Assembly: GCA_036936605.1 (NCBI GenBank)
Contig: JAUPFV010000003.1
Span: 106,153,278-106,217,277, forward strand
Length of the DNA: 64,000 nucleotides
Reading direction: 5' to 3'
Source of the DNA: Limnanthes douglasii subsp. nivea
Lineage: Eukaryota > Streptophyta > Magnoliopsida > Brassicales > Limnanthaceae
Shown: positions 30,726-42,236 of the stretch, piece by piece
Layout of the letters: each line of letters begins with the position of its first letter
Position numbering within the stretch: position 1 is the first letter of the stretch
Program-made: the position numbers and the translations under genes
Notes under the pieces: model-generated
What the model saw: only the letters and a program-made list of their open reading frames with translations
What the model was told of the DNA's origin: nothing
Databases searched by the model: none

Positions 30726-32260
30726 ATGGATCCGAACGAGCAGGGAACTCCACGTCCTATGGTGGAAACAGTTGGGGAAAACAATGAATACACCATTGAA
30801 GAGCGAGACAAGTTGAGAGCCGAAATAGAGGCGTTAAGGGCCATAAAACAAGCAGAAAAATGTATAAGGGAGACATCAGGGGTGTCAGCTATTCATCATA
30901 CTAACAACCCTAGAGAGAATGATCCATCCATAAAGACTCATATGAGTTCGAAAAAGACTCATGTTAGCTCTAAGAAGACACATCGGTCTAAGCCCGTTGA
31001 AAGTTTAGATTCTGAGTCCTCCAGCAACTCTTCGAATGAGGCTGAGCTTGAGGAGTCTTTGTCATCAAGCAGTGATAAAGAGAGATCCAGAAAAAAGATG
31101 AAGCTAATAAAAAATATTCAAAAAAGAGAGATAGACATGGTAGACTTAAAAGGCATTTGGGAAAAGGATCATCCCACAGACATGATGATCAGTTGCTAAT
31201 AGATCCTTTTGCTTTTTAGACCGAACCAGGTATTTTCGCAACACCTAATGAAGACACAGTCTTTAGTCGTAATAAGAACTGGAGACAGTCACCCTTTTCT
31301 ACCAAAATAATGTCCGTAAACCTACCCAAAAGATTTGACAGCTCCAAAACGGAGAAGTATGATGGAAGTAAAGATCCGGACAACCATATGGAGAAGTTCA
31401 AGAACTTCATGATGAATTTTGATGATGATGACAAACTTTTGTGTAGAGCCTCCTCTCAAAATTTGACTAGAAGTGCTCTTAAGTGGTATAATAGCTTACC
31501 TCAGGGGTGTATTAGAAACTTTGATACATTATGGGTTACCTTCCGAAGGTAATTTGTTGGAAGTCAGGAGGTGAAGGGCAATGGATATACCATTATCCAT
31601 TGTGCCGAGTAACCAAACGAGTCGCTAAAGGACTACATAAGTCAATTCGTGAATACAAAGAACGGATTTGCAGATTGCTTCGAACATGTGGCAATTTCTT
31701 CTCTGAGACAAGGGTTAAATCCTGGGAACCTGGCTGATTCAGTGACCAGGAAGAAAGCTATGACCTGGGATGGCCTGTTGAATCAAGTGGGAAAAAAGAT
31801 TAATGTGGAAGAAACCAAGAAAACCAGGGTGAACCGACAAGTGAGGTCCACCACAATAGCTAACGAGTCTGGATATAAGGCTAAGGAGACCGGACAAGGG
31901 TCCAACCAGAATCAGTTTTAGAGCCAGCAATCAAGAGGTAAAAGAGGTCTTTGGGTTCAGCCAGAATGGTTTGCACAGTTAAAAGAGAATGTGGCCACAA
32001 TATATGACAAGACCAAGGATGAAGTCCATTTCTGGAAACCGGCACCATTGCAGTCTCCTAGAGAAAGCCGAAATACTTGTTTTTGCCAATATCATAATAA
32101 TATAGGCCATAACACTCAGGACTGCATAGCATTAAAACAATAAGTACAGAACCTTATTGAAAGAGGCAAACTCGGAGCTTATGTTAAAAGAAGAAGTGGA
32201 AACAGGCCTGACAGTGCTCTTCGGACGGGCGCTACAAACAATGCGGGAACATCTTCTCAA
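30726..32260 (+). pseudogene. gag of element E
   Basis: ATG at 30726 opens a 157-codon N-terminal part with a charged, coiled-coil-like segment (TIEERDKLRAEIEALRA) and a Ser-rich stretch. After a frame change comes the retrotransposon gag domain (PF03732-like): KYDGSKDPDNHMEKF at about 31350, LLCRASSQNLTRSALKWY, then a frame change near 31550. RQGLNPGNLADSV lies near 31700-31740. A CxxHxxxxHxxxC knuckle CQYHNNIGHNTQDC lies near 32085-32125, followed by ENLIERGKL-type sequence. Gag packages element RNA. Three or more frame breaks disable it. Confidence 0.82.
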
Positions 32261-32269
32261 AAAGGGGCA

Positions 32270-33035
32270 ATGGTGATCTTTGAAAGATTTGATATTGATT
32301 CTGAGTACTTGGATCCTGATCCAACTTGGAATAAAGTAGGGGTCATAACAGAACAAACCAGGATGGTGTACAGACTGATCAGGTTTATTGAGTCACTCAC
32401 CATTTTTGCAGGAGATACTGAGACAACACCCATTTTTTCATCAAGAAAGAGGCATGTACACAGTTTGACCACTCAGTTGGAAGGGGGAATGTCTTCCCAT
32501 CAATTCCAAACCCTTTTCCGATTCATAGTTTTTGATGAGGATGATTTGAGAAATATTGCTGGGCCTCATGAGGATGCGGTGGTTATAGGAGCATCTATTG
32601 GAGGCAATGATATACGCCGGATTTTAATAGACACATGCAGTTCGGCAAACATCCTCTTCTTAAGTTCCTACAAGAAAATGAGGAATCCGGCTATTATTCA
32701 ACACTCAAACAGAATCATTATGGGCTTCACAAGGGCTCTGCGGATGTAATTGGGGAATTTGAAGAAGAATTGCTATTAGGCAATGGACCATTTAAAAAGA
32801 TGGTGAGGGTGTTATTTGTTGTGGTTGATAGCCCCACATCTTACAATGTAATTTTTGGGAGGTCTTGGCTTTCCAGGATGCATGATGTGACCTCAACAGT
32901 CCAACAGTGTTTGAAGTATGCAGTTCAAGGGCAAGTAGGTGTTGTCCGAAGTAGTCAGAAGATAGCCATGGAGTGCTATGCAACTTCTCTTGCTCCTAAG
33001 ACTTTGGGAGCAGTCCGGATTAATGAATATTAGCA
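32270..33035 (+). pseudogene. Aspartic protease of element E
   Basis: Open 32270-32749, then continuing in another frame to 33033. Blocks: FDEDDLRNIAGPHEDAVVIG, RRILIDTCSSANIL (the active-site DTGSS has Gly changed to Cys), then SPTSYNVIFGRSWLSRM. This is the usual order for the retropepsin of this lineage. The DTG mutation and the frameshift at about 32650-32740 make it inactive. Confidence 0.85.
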
Positions 33036-33164
33036 GTTACTGGAGCCTTCTAAGGGTGAGAGTGAGATTGATGACCCTAGAGAGGCTCATAGTGTATAAT
33101 ACCAGTTGAAGAGATTGAAACCCACTCCATCGCAGAGGGTAGAAATATCAAGATTGGTTTTAAA

Positions 33165-33845
33165 ATGGCGTCAGAGTTGAAAAAAAAATTGTTGTCCTTC
33201 TTAGTAAACAATCAGCAGGTCTTTGCTTGGTGTAATAGTCATGTAACCGGAGTACCCGCAAGCATTATCTCACATAAGTTATCAATCTGGAGTGATGTCG
33301 CACCTGTTGTACAGAAAATGAGAGCTTTCTCTAAAGAAAAAGCTGATGTAATAGTCCAATAAGTTGATCGGTTTACCAAGATGGGACACATAAAGGAAAC
33401 CGATTATCCTTTATGGACTGCCAATCCAGTGTTAGTCAAGAAAAATAACGGGAAATGGCGTGTGTGTATTGATTTCACTGACTTCAACAAAGCTTTCCCA
33501 AAAGATATTTATCCAGTCCCCCGGATAGATCAGTTGGTAGACTCAACGTCTGGAAACAAGTTGTTGTCCTTCATGTATACTTTCTCTGGGTACAACCAGA
33601 TACAGGTGGATCTGAAGGATCAAGATCATACTACCTTTATAACAGATAGAGGTCTCCATTGCTACAAGGTGATGCCTTTTGGGTTGAAGAATGTTGGGGC
33701 TACTTATCAGAGGTTGGTGAACAAAAACATTCGCTAGTCAGATTGGCAGAAATATGGAGGTATACATAGATGACATGATGATTAAAAGCATGGAGGAGGA
33801 TTTGCATATAATTGATCTTTAAGAAACATTTGCTAATTTGACAAC
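33165..33845 (+). pseudogene. Reverse transcriptase of element E, truncated
   Basis: RT blocks: HIKETDYPLWTANPVLVKK at about 33388-33445, WRVCIDFTDFNKAFPKD, PRIDQLVDSTSGNKLLSFM, GYNQIQVDLKDQDHTTFIT, YKVMPFGLKNVGATYQRL and VYIDDMM at about 33760-33780. An EETFANL block follows and the domain ends abruptly at about 33845, without thumb, RNase H or integrase. Frame breaks occur at 33362 and 33737. The deletion junction lies between here and 33881. Confidence 0.88.
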
Positions 33846-33880
33846 TGTGAATTTGAAATATTATGGGGCATACTCTTTCC

Positions 33881-33914
33881 TACGTTGGTGGCGCGAGGAG
33901 GTTTTAATGAGGTG
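33881..33914 (+). other. Conserved post-pol motif, element E
   Basis: TACGTTGGTGGCGCGAGG then AGGTTTTAATGAGGTG. This is the clearest copy of the motif and immediately follows the deletion junction. Confidence 0.75.
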
Positions 33915-34355
33915 TTCGAACTTTTATTCAATAATTTATGATACCTTCTTAAAACATTTGGAGTGGTTTTACTACAATTCAATTCAAGTACAAATCACTT
34001 GTTCAACACCTTGGATCTTTAGTAGATCAGATAAACTTGGTTAAGTGATAACTATTAAATGCATGTCATCGGAGATATTAAACACTCTCACTTTAATACT
34101 TTTAAAATGTTAAGGGTTACTTAAACATTAGCCATGAGAAATTTAAAGAAAAGTATTAAACAAAAGAGATTTTGATAAATTAAACCTATTAGGACTTGAA
34201 CCGAACATGAAAACAAAACATGTCTTGGCCATCCAAGGACTTTAGGTATCCAAAGGACGTATTCGGATTTTAACCAAATAATAGTACAAAATGTGCCTTA
34301 GCCATCCAAGGACTTTGACTATTTGGAAAGATAAAAAATAATATATGATAAAACC
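33915..34355. other. Non-coding spacer of element E
   Basis: Between the post-pol motif and the aORF stop. Holds the TTRGCCATCCAAGGACTTT pair at about 34222-34315, related to 4196-4282 in element A. Nothing else is recognised. Confidence 0.5.
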
Positions 34356-36331
34356 TTAGGGCTTGCTCCCTTCGGGCGTTCCTTCACCACCATCATCATC
34401 AATGGTAGAGTCGATTCCACTGGATTAGTTGCGCTTGTCACCATCTACTAGAGTATGAAATGGGATCTATTCGTAATCCACATACTTCCATAGGGGACCC
34501 AGTGTCCTCTTCGGAAAGGTCTCATGGAACAACAGCACCATGTCAGGCTTGATCCCATCATTTTTATCTAAAGAGTTTATTACTTTATTGGCATACTTAT
34601 CAATACCCGCTTGGATAGCTTGCTCTTGCTGATCCTTTAATTCCTCATTTTCCTTAGTCATCTCTGAAACATTTCTCTCTTGTTTAGTCTTCTCATCGGT
34701 TAAGGTTTGAATGACACCATCCTTGGTCTTCAATTATTCCTTCAACGTTGTGAGGTCTTTTAAAGAAGAGGTTTCCAAGTCAGAATACTTAGTCTGGAGC
34801 TCAGTTCTGGCAGCTTCCGATGTGGCTAAATTAGTTGTCGAATCCTATTTGTCCTTCTTTAATGCCTCCATCTCCTTCTTCATTTCCTCTATACTTTGTT
34901 AAGCGTTTAGGAGATAGTTTGATAGAGATTGTTTGTCAGAAGTGAGGGAGTTGATAAGGTTGGTCTGACTCTTTACCTGCCTTTCTAGATCAAGTATTGG
35001 CCATATATGACTAATGAAGAAGTGGATCAAGACATCTTTCTCTCCGGATATGGAGAAGGACTTACCATTAAAGGTCACCATATTTGAAGGACTGGAGGGA
35101 CGATATGGACCTGCAAAATCATCCTTCTCAAAATCTTTAAAATACAAACCAATGTCTTGAGGGGCATTGATCTCCACTTCATCATTCCATCCCCCAGCAA
35201 TCTCTCCGGACTGGAGATCTATAGGGATTTTCTCTTGCAAGGTAGGATCAGCAGGAGCTGGTGGAGGTTGGATTTCTGAAGGATAAAGAATTATTTCTTC
35301 TCCAAGGATGACTTTCTTCTTCTTAGCAGCTTTCTCATCACTGCTGGCCCTCCGTTTTCTATCCTTCTTAGGGGGCTTTAGTCGGTTCTGTGACCCTCCA
35401 GCCTCCCTCACCGTTTCCACCTCTACTGCTTTGAGCAGGGATGCATCGATCCCCCTTGGTTCCCCGAACCAGTCCATTCTGTAGCTGTTTGAACCAACTC
35501 TGTTGCAACTTTCTTCTTTTTGTTCTTCATATTGCTGGGAGCCTTAGCTTTGGAAGGTAAGAACAAATTTCCATCTTTGGCCTCTGTCTTTTTGAGAATC
35601 ACACCAGGAGGAGGAAGGGTGGTTAGCTCTTCCCATGAGAGGTCCCTCCGGCCTGTGGTGTTCCACAGATGAGACCTCACAAAATTTCCCAATATGAAGC
35701 AATTATGGAAGGCATTCCCCCAGTGTTCAGAAGCCCATGCATTGAGTTTTGTGCAGGTCTTTTGCCCCTCCTCCAAATGTCCGGTGAACTCCTTCGGTAG
35801 AACTGAAAAGGAGTAACAAGCTAGTCAGAATAGGAAAACACTTATAACTTAAGAAGAAAAAACTTGTAAGACATAGAGAAGAAAGGAGATTACCAGTGCT
35901 TTTCTACCTGTTAGTCAGCATGCTAGGGTTGTGTCCTACCATTTTCCCACGTTCCACTAATAAACAGGAATTGTGTCCTCCAATTCTTTTCGGACTCCAG
36001 CAGGTCGTCCACAAATTTAAAGTCATTCCCCATGTTGTGATGGTAGAATGAAATCTAATGGTTCTTGCACAAGCTTGCTACAGCAGCAAGCTGCTCCATC
36101 GGAAGTGGGATCTTCGACAACCTTGATGCCATGATACATGCAATGAGATAGTACCAGGCATTGGGGCTTAATTGGCTAGGGAAAATTTTAACCAAGTGGA
36201 AGTATCTAAAAATTTCTGGGTCCAGACAACCTTGATGCCATGATACAGGCAAGGAGAGAGTACCCCGCTCTCTCTAACTCTGAAAAATTCAACCAGCCAC
36301 CTTTAACTAAATTGTTTCTGGATGTGAACAT
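34356..36331 (-). pseudogene. Antisense ORF (aORF) of element E
   Basis: ATG at 36331 (MFTSRNNL), 88 bp after a TATA-like box (36428-36417, minus). Exon 1 has the PF04195-like block DPEIFRYFHLVKIFPSQLS, NAWYYLIACIMASRLSKIP (about 36220-36105) and FISGTWEN near 35965. An intron of 91 bp runs 35893-35803 (GTAATC...TTTTCAG). Exon 2 has EHWGNAFHNCFILGNFV near 35720-35680, then a basic segment with KKKK stretches. A long open middle (35477-34899) ends in DLERQVKSQTNLINSL coiled coil. A second coiled coil lies at 34733-34560, then FPKRTLGPLWKYVDYE and an acidic tail to the stop at 34358-34356. A partial internal duplication (CAACCTTGATGCCATGATAC at 36119 and 36230) has altered exon 1. Function unknown. 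Confidence 0.72.
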
Positions 36332-36803
36332 AAAATCTCTTAAGAACGGTTTGAAGGTAAAGATGAATATCTCTCTAGAAAAGCTTTGAGTGTAAAAACA
36401 ATGAAATAATAAAATAGTATTTATATAACAGTAAAAAGTAGCAGTTACCTAGGAAAAGTTGAATAGGGTTTTTGCAATGATTAAAGGCTACGCAAACGTG
36501 TGAAGAATCAAAAGCCTAGGTAACTTTGTAGACTTAGTGGGTGCGCCGGTCTAGGAAAAATAACGATTGCTAGGTCGAATCAAATATTGACACGTGTCCC
36601 ACGATCCAAGAAGAAAACTATTAGAATTCTCGGAAAAAAAAAAACCAGTCCTGATGAATTTCGAACTGGGTTGATGTTAGTAATAAACTTCTTAGCCCTA
36701 CCAAAGAAGTAGGGGCTACTGATGATCGAACGGGAAGATAAGATGAAGTTGATATTGGTTTGATAGGTTTTTTTAGCCCTACCAAAGATATTTGGCAAGG
36801 CCT

Positions 36804-36813
36804 AAAAAAGGGG
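36804..36813 (+). other. Element E polypurine tract
   Basis: AAAAAAGGGG, followed by CTAC and the 3' LTR start TGATGAG. The GGGGCTAC/TGA junction is shared with F. Confidence 0.85.
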
Positions 36814-36817
36814 CTAC

Positions 36818-37187
36818 TGATGAGTTCGGATACTTCAGACACAGCCCACTGCTTAATCCGGACAGAGGTAATTTGGACCATAACACTCCACTGAAAAATC
36901 TGGAGAGGACAAATGTAAAACACCTTTTGGCTAAGCTATTTGCTAATCAACTTAAAAGACTAATGAGTCCTTAAACTTGACCCGGTTTCACAACTTGATC
37001 CGGTAAGCCCATGGGTTCTTAAATTAAGGGTATAAATACCCCAACCACTCTCATTAATGAGGGTGATCAACATTTAATACAAGCAGGCTACTTAATTATC
37101 TCACTACTCCTCACACTAAACACAAAATACTTCAAACTTACCAATACACTTTACCAAACTACCCCCAACCCAAAATAAACCAAACTA
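36818..37187 (+). repeat. Element E 3' LTR (370 bp)
   Basis: Starts TGATGAGTTCGG and pairs with 30283-30652 at the same length. TATA box TATAAATACC at 37031-37040. Confidence 0.93.
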
Positions 37188-37192
37188 ATACT
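37188..37192. repeat. Element E target-site duplication, right
   Basis: ATACT, paired with AAACT at 30278-30282. Confidence 0.75.
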
Positions 37193-38334
37193 CAACTTCA
37201 TTATTCGAAGCTACAAAGCCGAACCGTAGGGCTTGGTGCATAGCTATCCCTAAAGGTGTGGTTACCTGGACTCCCGCTCCACATCCACTGCACTAGATCC
37301 TCTATTTGTCCGGACAATCCACTCAGTAGGCTCTTATTTCTAATCGATCTCTTTCTTTTGTGGTCGGTCAGAATGAAATTCAACTAAAAATATGCCAAAG
37401 CCCGACCCTTGATGGTTGTTTTAGGCTCAAATTCGATGTCAAAATGTCCTAGCTCAACAGACTATTTGGCAATCCGACCCGAAACTTTAGGACGCCAGAG
37501 AATATTTTTTTAATGAGAATGACGTTCAGACTATTATGGAATTACCATGGAAATAAGGTCACATTTTTTTGCTACGGTTACCAATGTTAGGGCTAACTTC
37601 TTTAGTTTCAAGTAACGTTTTTTTGGCATCCAACAAACTCTTTCTCACATAGTATAACAATTTGGGAATCAGATATGCCTCACGAACAAATACTGTACTA
37701 ACGGCATAATTAGACACCGCGATATATAAAAACAAATGTTCCCCTGACAAGACATAGTTAACAAAGATGGGTAAGTTAAATATTAATTTAAGCCAAGGAA
37801 AGCCTCGGTACATGTGGGGGTCCAATTGAACTCGTTGGCTTGTCTTCGAACCTGAAAAAAATGATGCATATTTGTCTGAAGATGGAGAAATAAACCTCTT
37901 TAAATCTGCTAGACACCACATCAGAATCTAGGCCTCCTTGACATTTCTTGGCAGTATCATGGTACTCAGAGCATTCAACTATATTGGATCCGCCTTTATC
38001 CCTCTTTCACAAATCATGTACCCAAGAACTTCCCGGACTGAACTCCAAACGAACATTTTTCCTGGTTCAGCTTGAGATTTATTCTTTTTAATTTATCAAA
38101 TGTTTCCTCTAGGTCTGAAAAATGGTCTTTGTCTCTCATACTCTTGACCAACATATCGTCTATATAAACCTCAATGTTTCACCCGATCTGACCTTCAAAT
38201 TCCTTAGTCACCAACCTTTGATAGGTGGCCATTGCGTTCTTCAAACCGAACAACATGACTTTGTAGAAATGTAGACCTTTCCTAGTTATGAATGACATAT
38301 TATCTTGATTCTTTAGGTCTAACCTTATTTAGTT
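37193..38334 (-). pseudogene. RT end and RNase H of element D
   Basis: On the minus strand, after element F: FITRKGLHFYKVMLFGLKN near 38300-38240, EVYIDDMLVKSMRD near 38175-38135 (catalytic Asp pair kept), then LEETFDKLKRINLKL. A KRFISPSSDKYASFF block lies near 37900-37860, the first RNase H with YIAVSNYAVSTVFV near 37730-37690, and the start of the second RNase H near 37400-37193. Frame breaks are frequent. The remaining RT N-terminus lies beyond F at 48114-48450. Confidence 0.8.
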
Positions 38335-38339
38335 GTATA
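38335..38339. repeat. Element F target-site duplication, left
   Basis: GTATA, matching GTATC at 48114-48118 with one mismatch. Confidence 0.72.
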
Positions 38340-38656
38340 TGGTGAATTCAGTTATTAAGAATGTTGTCTTAGAAAAAAGTAATACGTGAATTCTAAAGAG
38401 ACAGAGAGTTTTTAGAGAGAGAAAGTCAGAGCACAATTGAGTGAGCACAACTGAGTTAGATCAAAAAGTGTTCAACCCTTTTATTATTTCATCCTTGCTC
38501 TTTATATAGAGGCGCTTAAAGTCAGCTTCAAACTGAAAACGGTTACATAAAAGGGATAAAATTACCCTTATTCCTCAATAGAATTACATAATCATAATTG
38601 TTCAACTAAACTTATATTATTTACATTTTAGTCCTTAAATTCTTACTTCCATATCA
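38340..38656 (-). repeat. Element F 3' LTR (317 bp)
   Basis: On + it starts TGGTGAATTCAG and ends TTCCATATCA. On the minus strand a TATA box (CTATATAAAG) lies at 38511-38500. Pairs with 47813-48113. Confidence 0.92.
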
Positions 38657-38668
38657 GTAGCCCCCCTA
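38657..38668 (-). other. Element F polypurine tract
   Basis: The minus strand reads TAGGGGGGCTAC directly before the 3' LTR start TGATATGG. Same junction form as in E. Confidence 0.8.
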
Positions 38669-39244
38669 GTTCTCATGTCAGTAAATGAATGAGAACTAAA
38701 TGTCTTCGAATCTTACCAGAAGCCATAACAGAAAACTCGAAGTCATAAACTCAATAAAAACTCGAAGTTAAAAACTCAATAGAAAGCTCGAAGTCAAAAA
38801 CTCAACAATTTATTTTCCTTTCTCCTCGAATCTTTCTGAATGCAGTTTCAGATCATAGTCATCGAATTCAAATTGGAGAATCACAATCTTTAAATTTTTC
38901 CAAAGGTGCCCATAAATCTAATCGTTCATATTCATCATGAATGCATATCTACTAGATTCATAGCTAGCTAGCTAGTCTGACAGATGTCAAACTCATAAGT
39001 TTTTCACCGTTTTGTATTCTGCCCTATCATCACAGAGTCCTTTCCAATTCTACAAGTCTTCCTATCCTCCTATAAATTCATTATTAGCCTCATTTTTCAT
39101 TCTCACAATACAAATTCCTTGAGAGAGAAAAAGCACACCCTAGGCTACCTTTAACGTGTTCTGCAACTTACTCAGCATCTTTCATCAGAAAACTCAAATT
39201 TTCCGATCAAAACCTATATTTTCCGGTCAATATCCATCTAGTTG
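38669..39244 (+). other. Promoter and leader region of the element F aORF
   Basis: Non-coding. A TATA-like CTATAAATTC lies at 39070-39079, about 165 bp before the aORF ATG at 39245, and is followed by a leader with AGAGAGAAAAAG. A direct repeat of AACTCRAAGT-type units occurs at 38755-38800. Confidence 0.5.
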
Positions 39245-42236
39245 ATGAGAAAAAAATCCAAAAACCATAAGATCCAAGGCTAACATACCCAAAAAACCCA
39301 AATCTCTGAAGCCCGACGATAATCTAGTCTTCTGATGATACGACTACTTTTGCATTACCGAAAGAGTAAATGAGTATAAGGTTGTCGGATTAATCAACAA
39401 CGCTCCTGATGGAGCAACCACTAAAACAATTTATTACGGTAACTTCGATCCAACTAAGGTACATGCTTTTTCACCTTCCCCTATAACTGAAATACATCCT
39501 TCTTCGAAAGTTTAAACACCTAAAACGTCTCGAGCCTCTACTTCTCAAATCAAAGCATCGCTAATGATTAGTGAAGAATCAAACGAATCTTCCTCAAAAC
39601 AAATCTCAATTACTCCTTCCTCGACTCATCCTCCACCAACTCAAAAGAGAAAAACTTGCATAGTCATGGAAGATAATTCAGATGTTACCCTAACCCTCCC
39701 CCCCCCCCTCTTCGAATCCAGTTACTCAATCTTCTCCTATGAGAGAAATAACCAAAAAGCAACATTGTATCAACAAAATCCATCCATAAATCCTCCCCAA
39801 ACTAGGGATCCCTCATCGGAAGCCGAAGCTCCATTGCCTCAACAAAATCCTCCCCAAATAAGAGATGAAACATCAGAAGCCGATGAAGCTGATTCCAAAG
39901 CTACTAGAACTGATAATGAAGCTAAATCCAATGAGGGGGACTTAGAAACTGCCACAAAAAAAGAAAGTTTGCAAGCCTCGAAAAAAGAAGGAACCAGACT
40001 TTGTTTCCGATGAAGAGAGGGCTACTATTGGTAGAAATTTGAGAGGTCTTGACGTTGAATATATTATCGAGCTGAAAAGGGTTCCATAAATCCACTACCA
40101 AGAGAGTCAAGCATCGGACTTAAAAAAACAGTGGGGAATGGGAGATAATATTACTGTTCGACTGCCTAAGAAAGGAGAAACTCCCTTAGACTACAAAAAT
40201 GACGAGTTGGTGGTCTAACCCAAAATCATCAATTGGAGTCTTCGGTTCCCACTGGATCCTATGATCGTGGATTACTTCGGACTTCTCAACCTATACCCTA
40301 CTCAAGTGACACCAAATCAATGGTTCAATCTCATATCTGTGATTATAGCATCTCGGTTGTCCAAGATTCCGATCAGCATCAAGGATTTCATGTCCTTAAC
40401 CAAAATATCAAAAGGTTTGAAGCTCCCCTTCTACTACCTGACTTAGTAGATGATTTAAAAATCATCGATGATCTCCTAAAAGTGGACAAACTCTGGAAGT
40501 AAAAGTTTATCTTTATCTCAGGATCATGGGAGAATGATAAAGAGATATCTGATGCCAACCCATCAAAACTAAATCCCATATGGAGAAGCAATCGTAAGTA
40601 CTTCGAATATTATTCACTTTTAAGATAAATCTCATATGTTATCTTCCTCAATTATTATTTATTTGTATGATTATTTCAGCAATTCCAAGGTGATATGTTA
40701 TTCGTAGACCAGCAACCAAGGATATATTTAAAAAGTTTGTTGCGTGGTCCGAAAAAGAGTGGAATAACGCTTTCCATACCGCCTTCCAACCGATCAACTT
40801 CCTCAACAATCATATTTTTCCGATCACAGAGGGAGCCTTGCCTCCTCGAAATTTAATGGATGAACCCAATCCTCATCACGCCTGCAAAAGATTAGTTCAA
40901 CCTGATTGCAAGGTATTCCTCCCTATCCGCAACATTTCTGAAAGTGACCTACCTCCGAAGAAAAAAAAGAGGTAAAAACATAAAATAAAAGTAAAAAAGC
41001 AGCTAGAACATCTGGTGCTAGCTCTTCAACACAATCAAAGCCTAAACATCGCAAGAGAAAATCAGGAGAGCAGCCTCTTTCACCCATCGAAGAAGAAGAA
41101 AAGCAAGAAACTCTTTGAATAAAAAGAAAGCTTCCACCAGTCCTCTTGGGAAGAAAAAGAAACAATCCAAAATCACTCAATATGCATTGGCCAATGAGGA
41201 AGAAATCACAACTGTTGGAAATCAACAAAATCCTCCTCTGGAAGAGAAAACAACCAATAATGATGCTTCGATCATCATCGAGGATAATGCTGATGATGGC
41301 AATCAAAACACTGACCACTTCGACCCCAACAATTTTATTAATTTCAACGAGTCACATGAGCTTGTTGGAGAAGACGATCATATCCTCTAAGATATTCAGA
41401 CTCATATGCACCACTTCGGGAGAACGATAACCGTCAAAGTGTCTCCAGAAATCATTTGTCCCTCTGTTCCAACTATAACTTTGGACATGATTCCTCATCC
41501 TAGCTCAACATATTTTCCTCCTCCTCCACCTAATCCTGAAGTCCTTGTTGTACTCCAACCATTTGTCGATATCGACGCTGCAGCAAAGGCGCTTGCTTCA
41601 CAACTCAAGGATTCTCCAGATCATTTGAAACACCTAGCCAAAGACATGGTCCGCTACAAAGGAATTTCCGAAGGTGAAAAACAACTAAAGGAAAATTTTC
41701 AAGGCAAGGTGGTCGAGCAATTCCATATGTTCGAGGTATCAAGGTCTAACCTTATTCGAGGTGCACTCTTCATCAAAATTCATTTGTGAACAAAACATTT
41801 TGTTGAAAAAGAAAAGTTGAATGCCTCACATTAAGAGGAGATGGACAAGCTCAAAGCTAAACATGCTGATGAGCTAACTGCTGAAAATGTCAAATCTGAA
41901 GGCCTCCAAACTTCTCTTTCTCCCAGCGAAACAAAAAATAAAGAGTTGACTGATGAGATAGCCAAACTGAAAGGCGATTTTGAGAAAGAAAATATTGTTG
42001 TTATTGCTGCTGCAGAAACTGAATGTTCGAAAGATATGTTGGCTGCCATTAACAGTGGCAAAGAAGAGATAACCATCACTCTTCTTCGAGAACTTCATGC
42101 AACTTATCCAAAATTTAACCTCTCAAGTTTTTGGAATGACATTCCCATCGAACGGTGTCCTAGTGAAGCCTTCGATCTTGTCACAGACTCATCATCATCA
42201 GAAGAGGAATCGTCTGAGGACGAGTCATCTGAATAA
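39245..42236 (+). pseudogene. Antisense ORF (aORF) of element F
   Basis: Opposite strand to pol of F. N-terminal block near 39335-39480: YDYFCITERVNEYKVVGLI, then YYGNFDPTKVHAFS, matching D. A Pro/Glu/Ser-rich part (39564-40013) precedes the PF04195-like block at 40250-40400: PMIVDYFGLLNLYPTQVTP, WFNLISVIIASRLSKIP. FISGSWEN lies near 40515, with an intron of 86 bp at 40594-40679 (GTAAGT...TTTCAG). Exon 2: EWNNAFHTAFQPINFLNN near 40760-40810, a Lys-rich part, Pro-rich PPPPPNPE near 41520, a coiled coil (41841-42030), and the end YPKFNLSSFWNDIP with a tail of Ser/Glu/Asp to 42236. Frameshifts occur. Function unknown. Confidence 0.75.

Larger units (their letters stand above)
30283..37187 (+). 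mobile_element. Element E: complete-ended, pol-deleted Tat-lineage retrotransposon
   Basis: 6905 bp with two 370 bp LTRs (about 92 % identical by eye), a tRNA-Arg primer site, gag, protease, RT, post-pol motif, antisense ORF, polypurine tract and a 5 bp target duplication. Pol is cut after the RT catalytic box: the rest of RT, both RNase H domains and integrase are missing. Sequence jumps from an EETFANL block (about 33820-33845) to the post-pol motif at 33881. It is thus a non-autonomous deletion derivative. It inserted into the RNase H of D. Confidence 0.93.

Noticed and set aside
36580..36923. Minus-strand ORFs of 72 and 100 codons
   Set aside because: They overlap the polypurine tract and LTR of element E, have no domain signal, and the repeats GCCCTACCAAAGA cause their similarity to each other.
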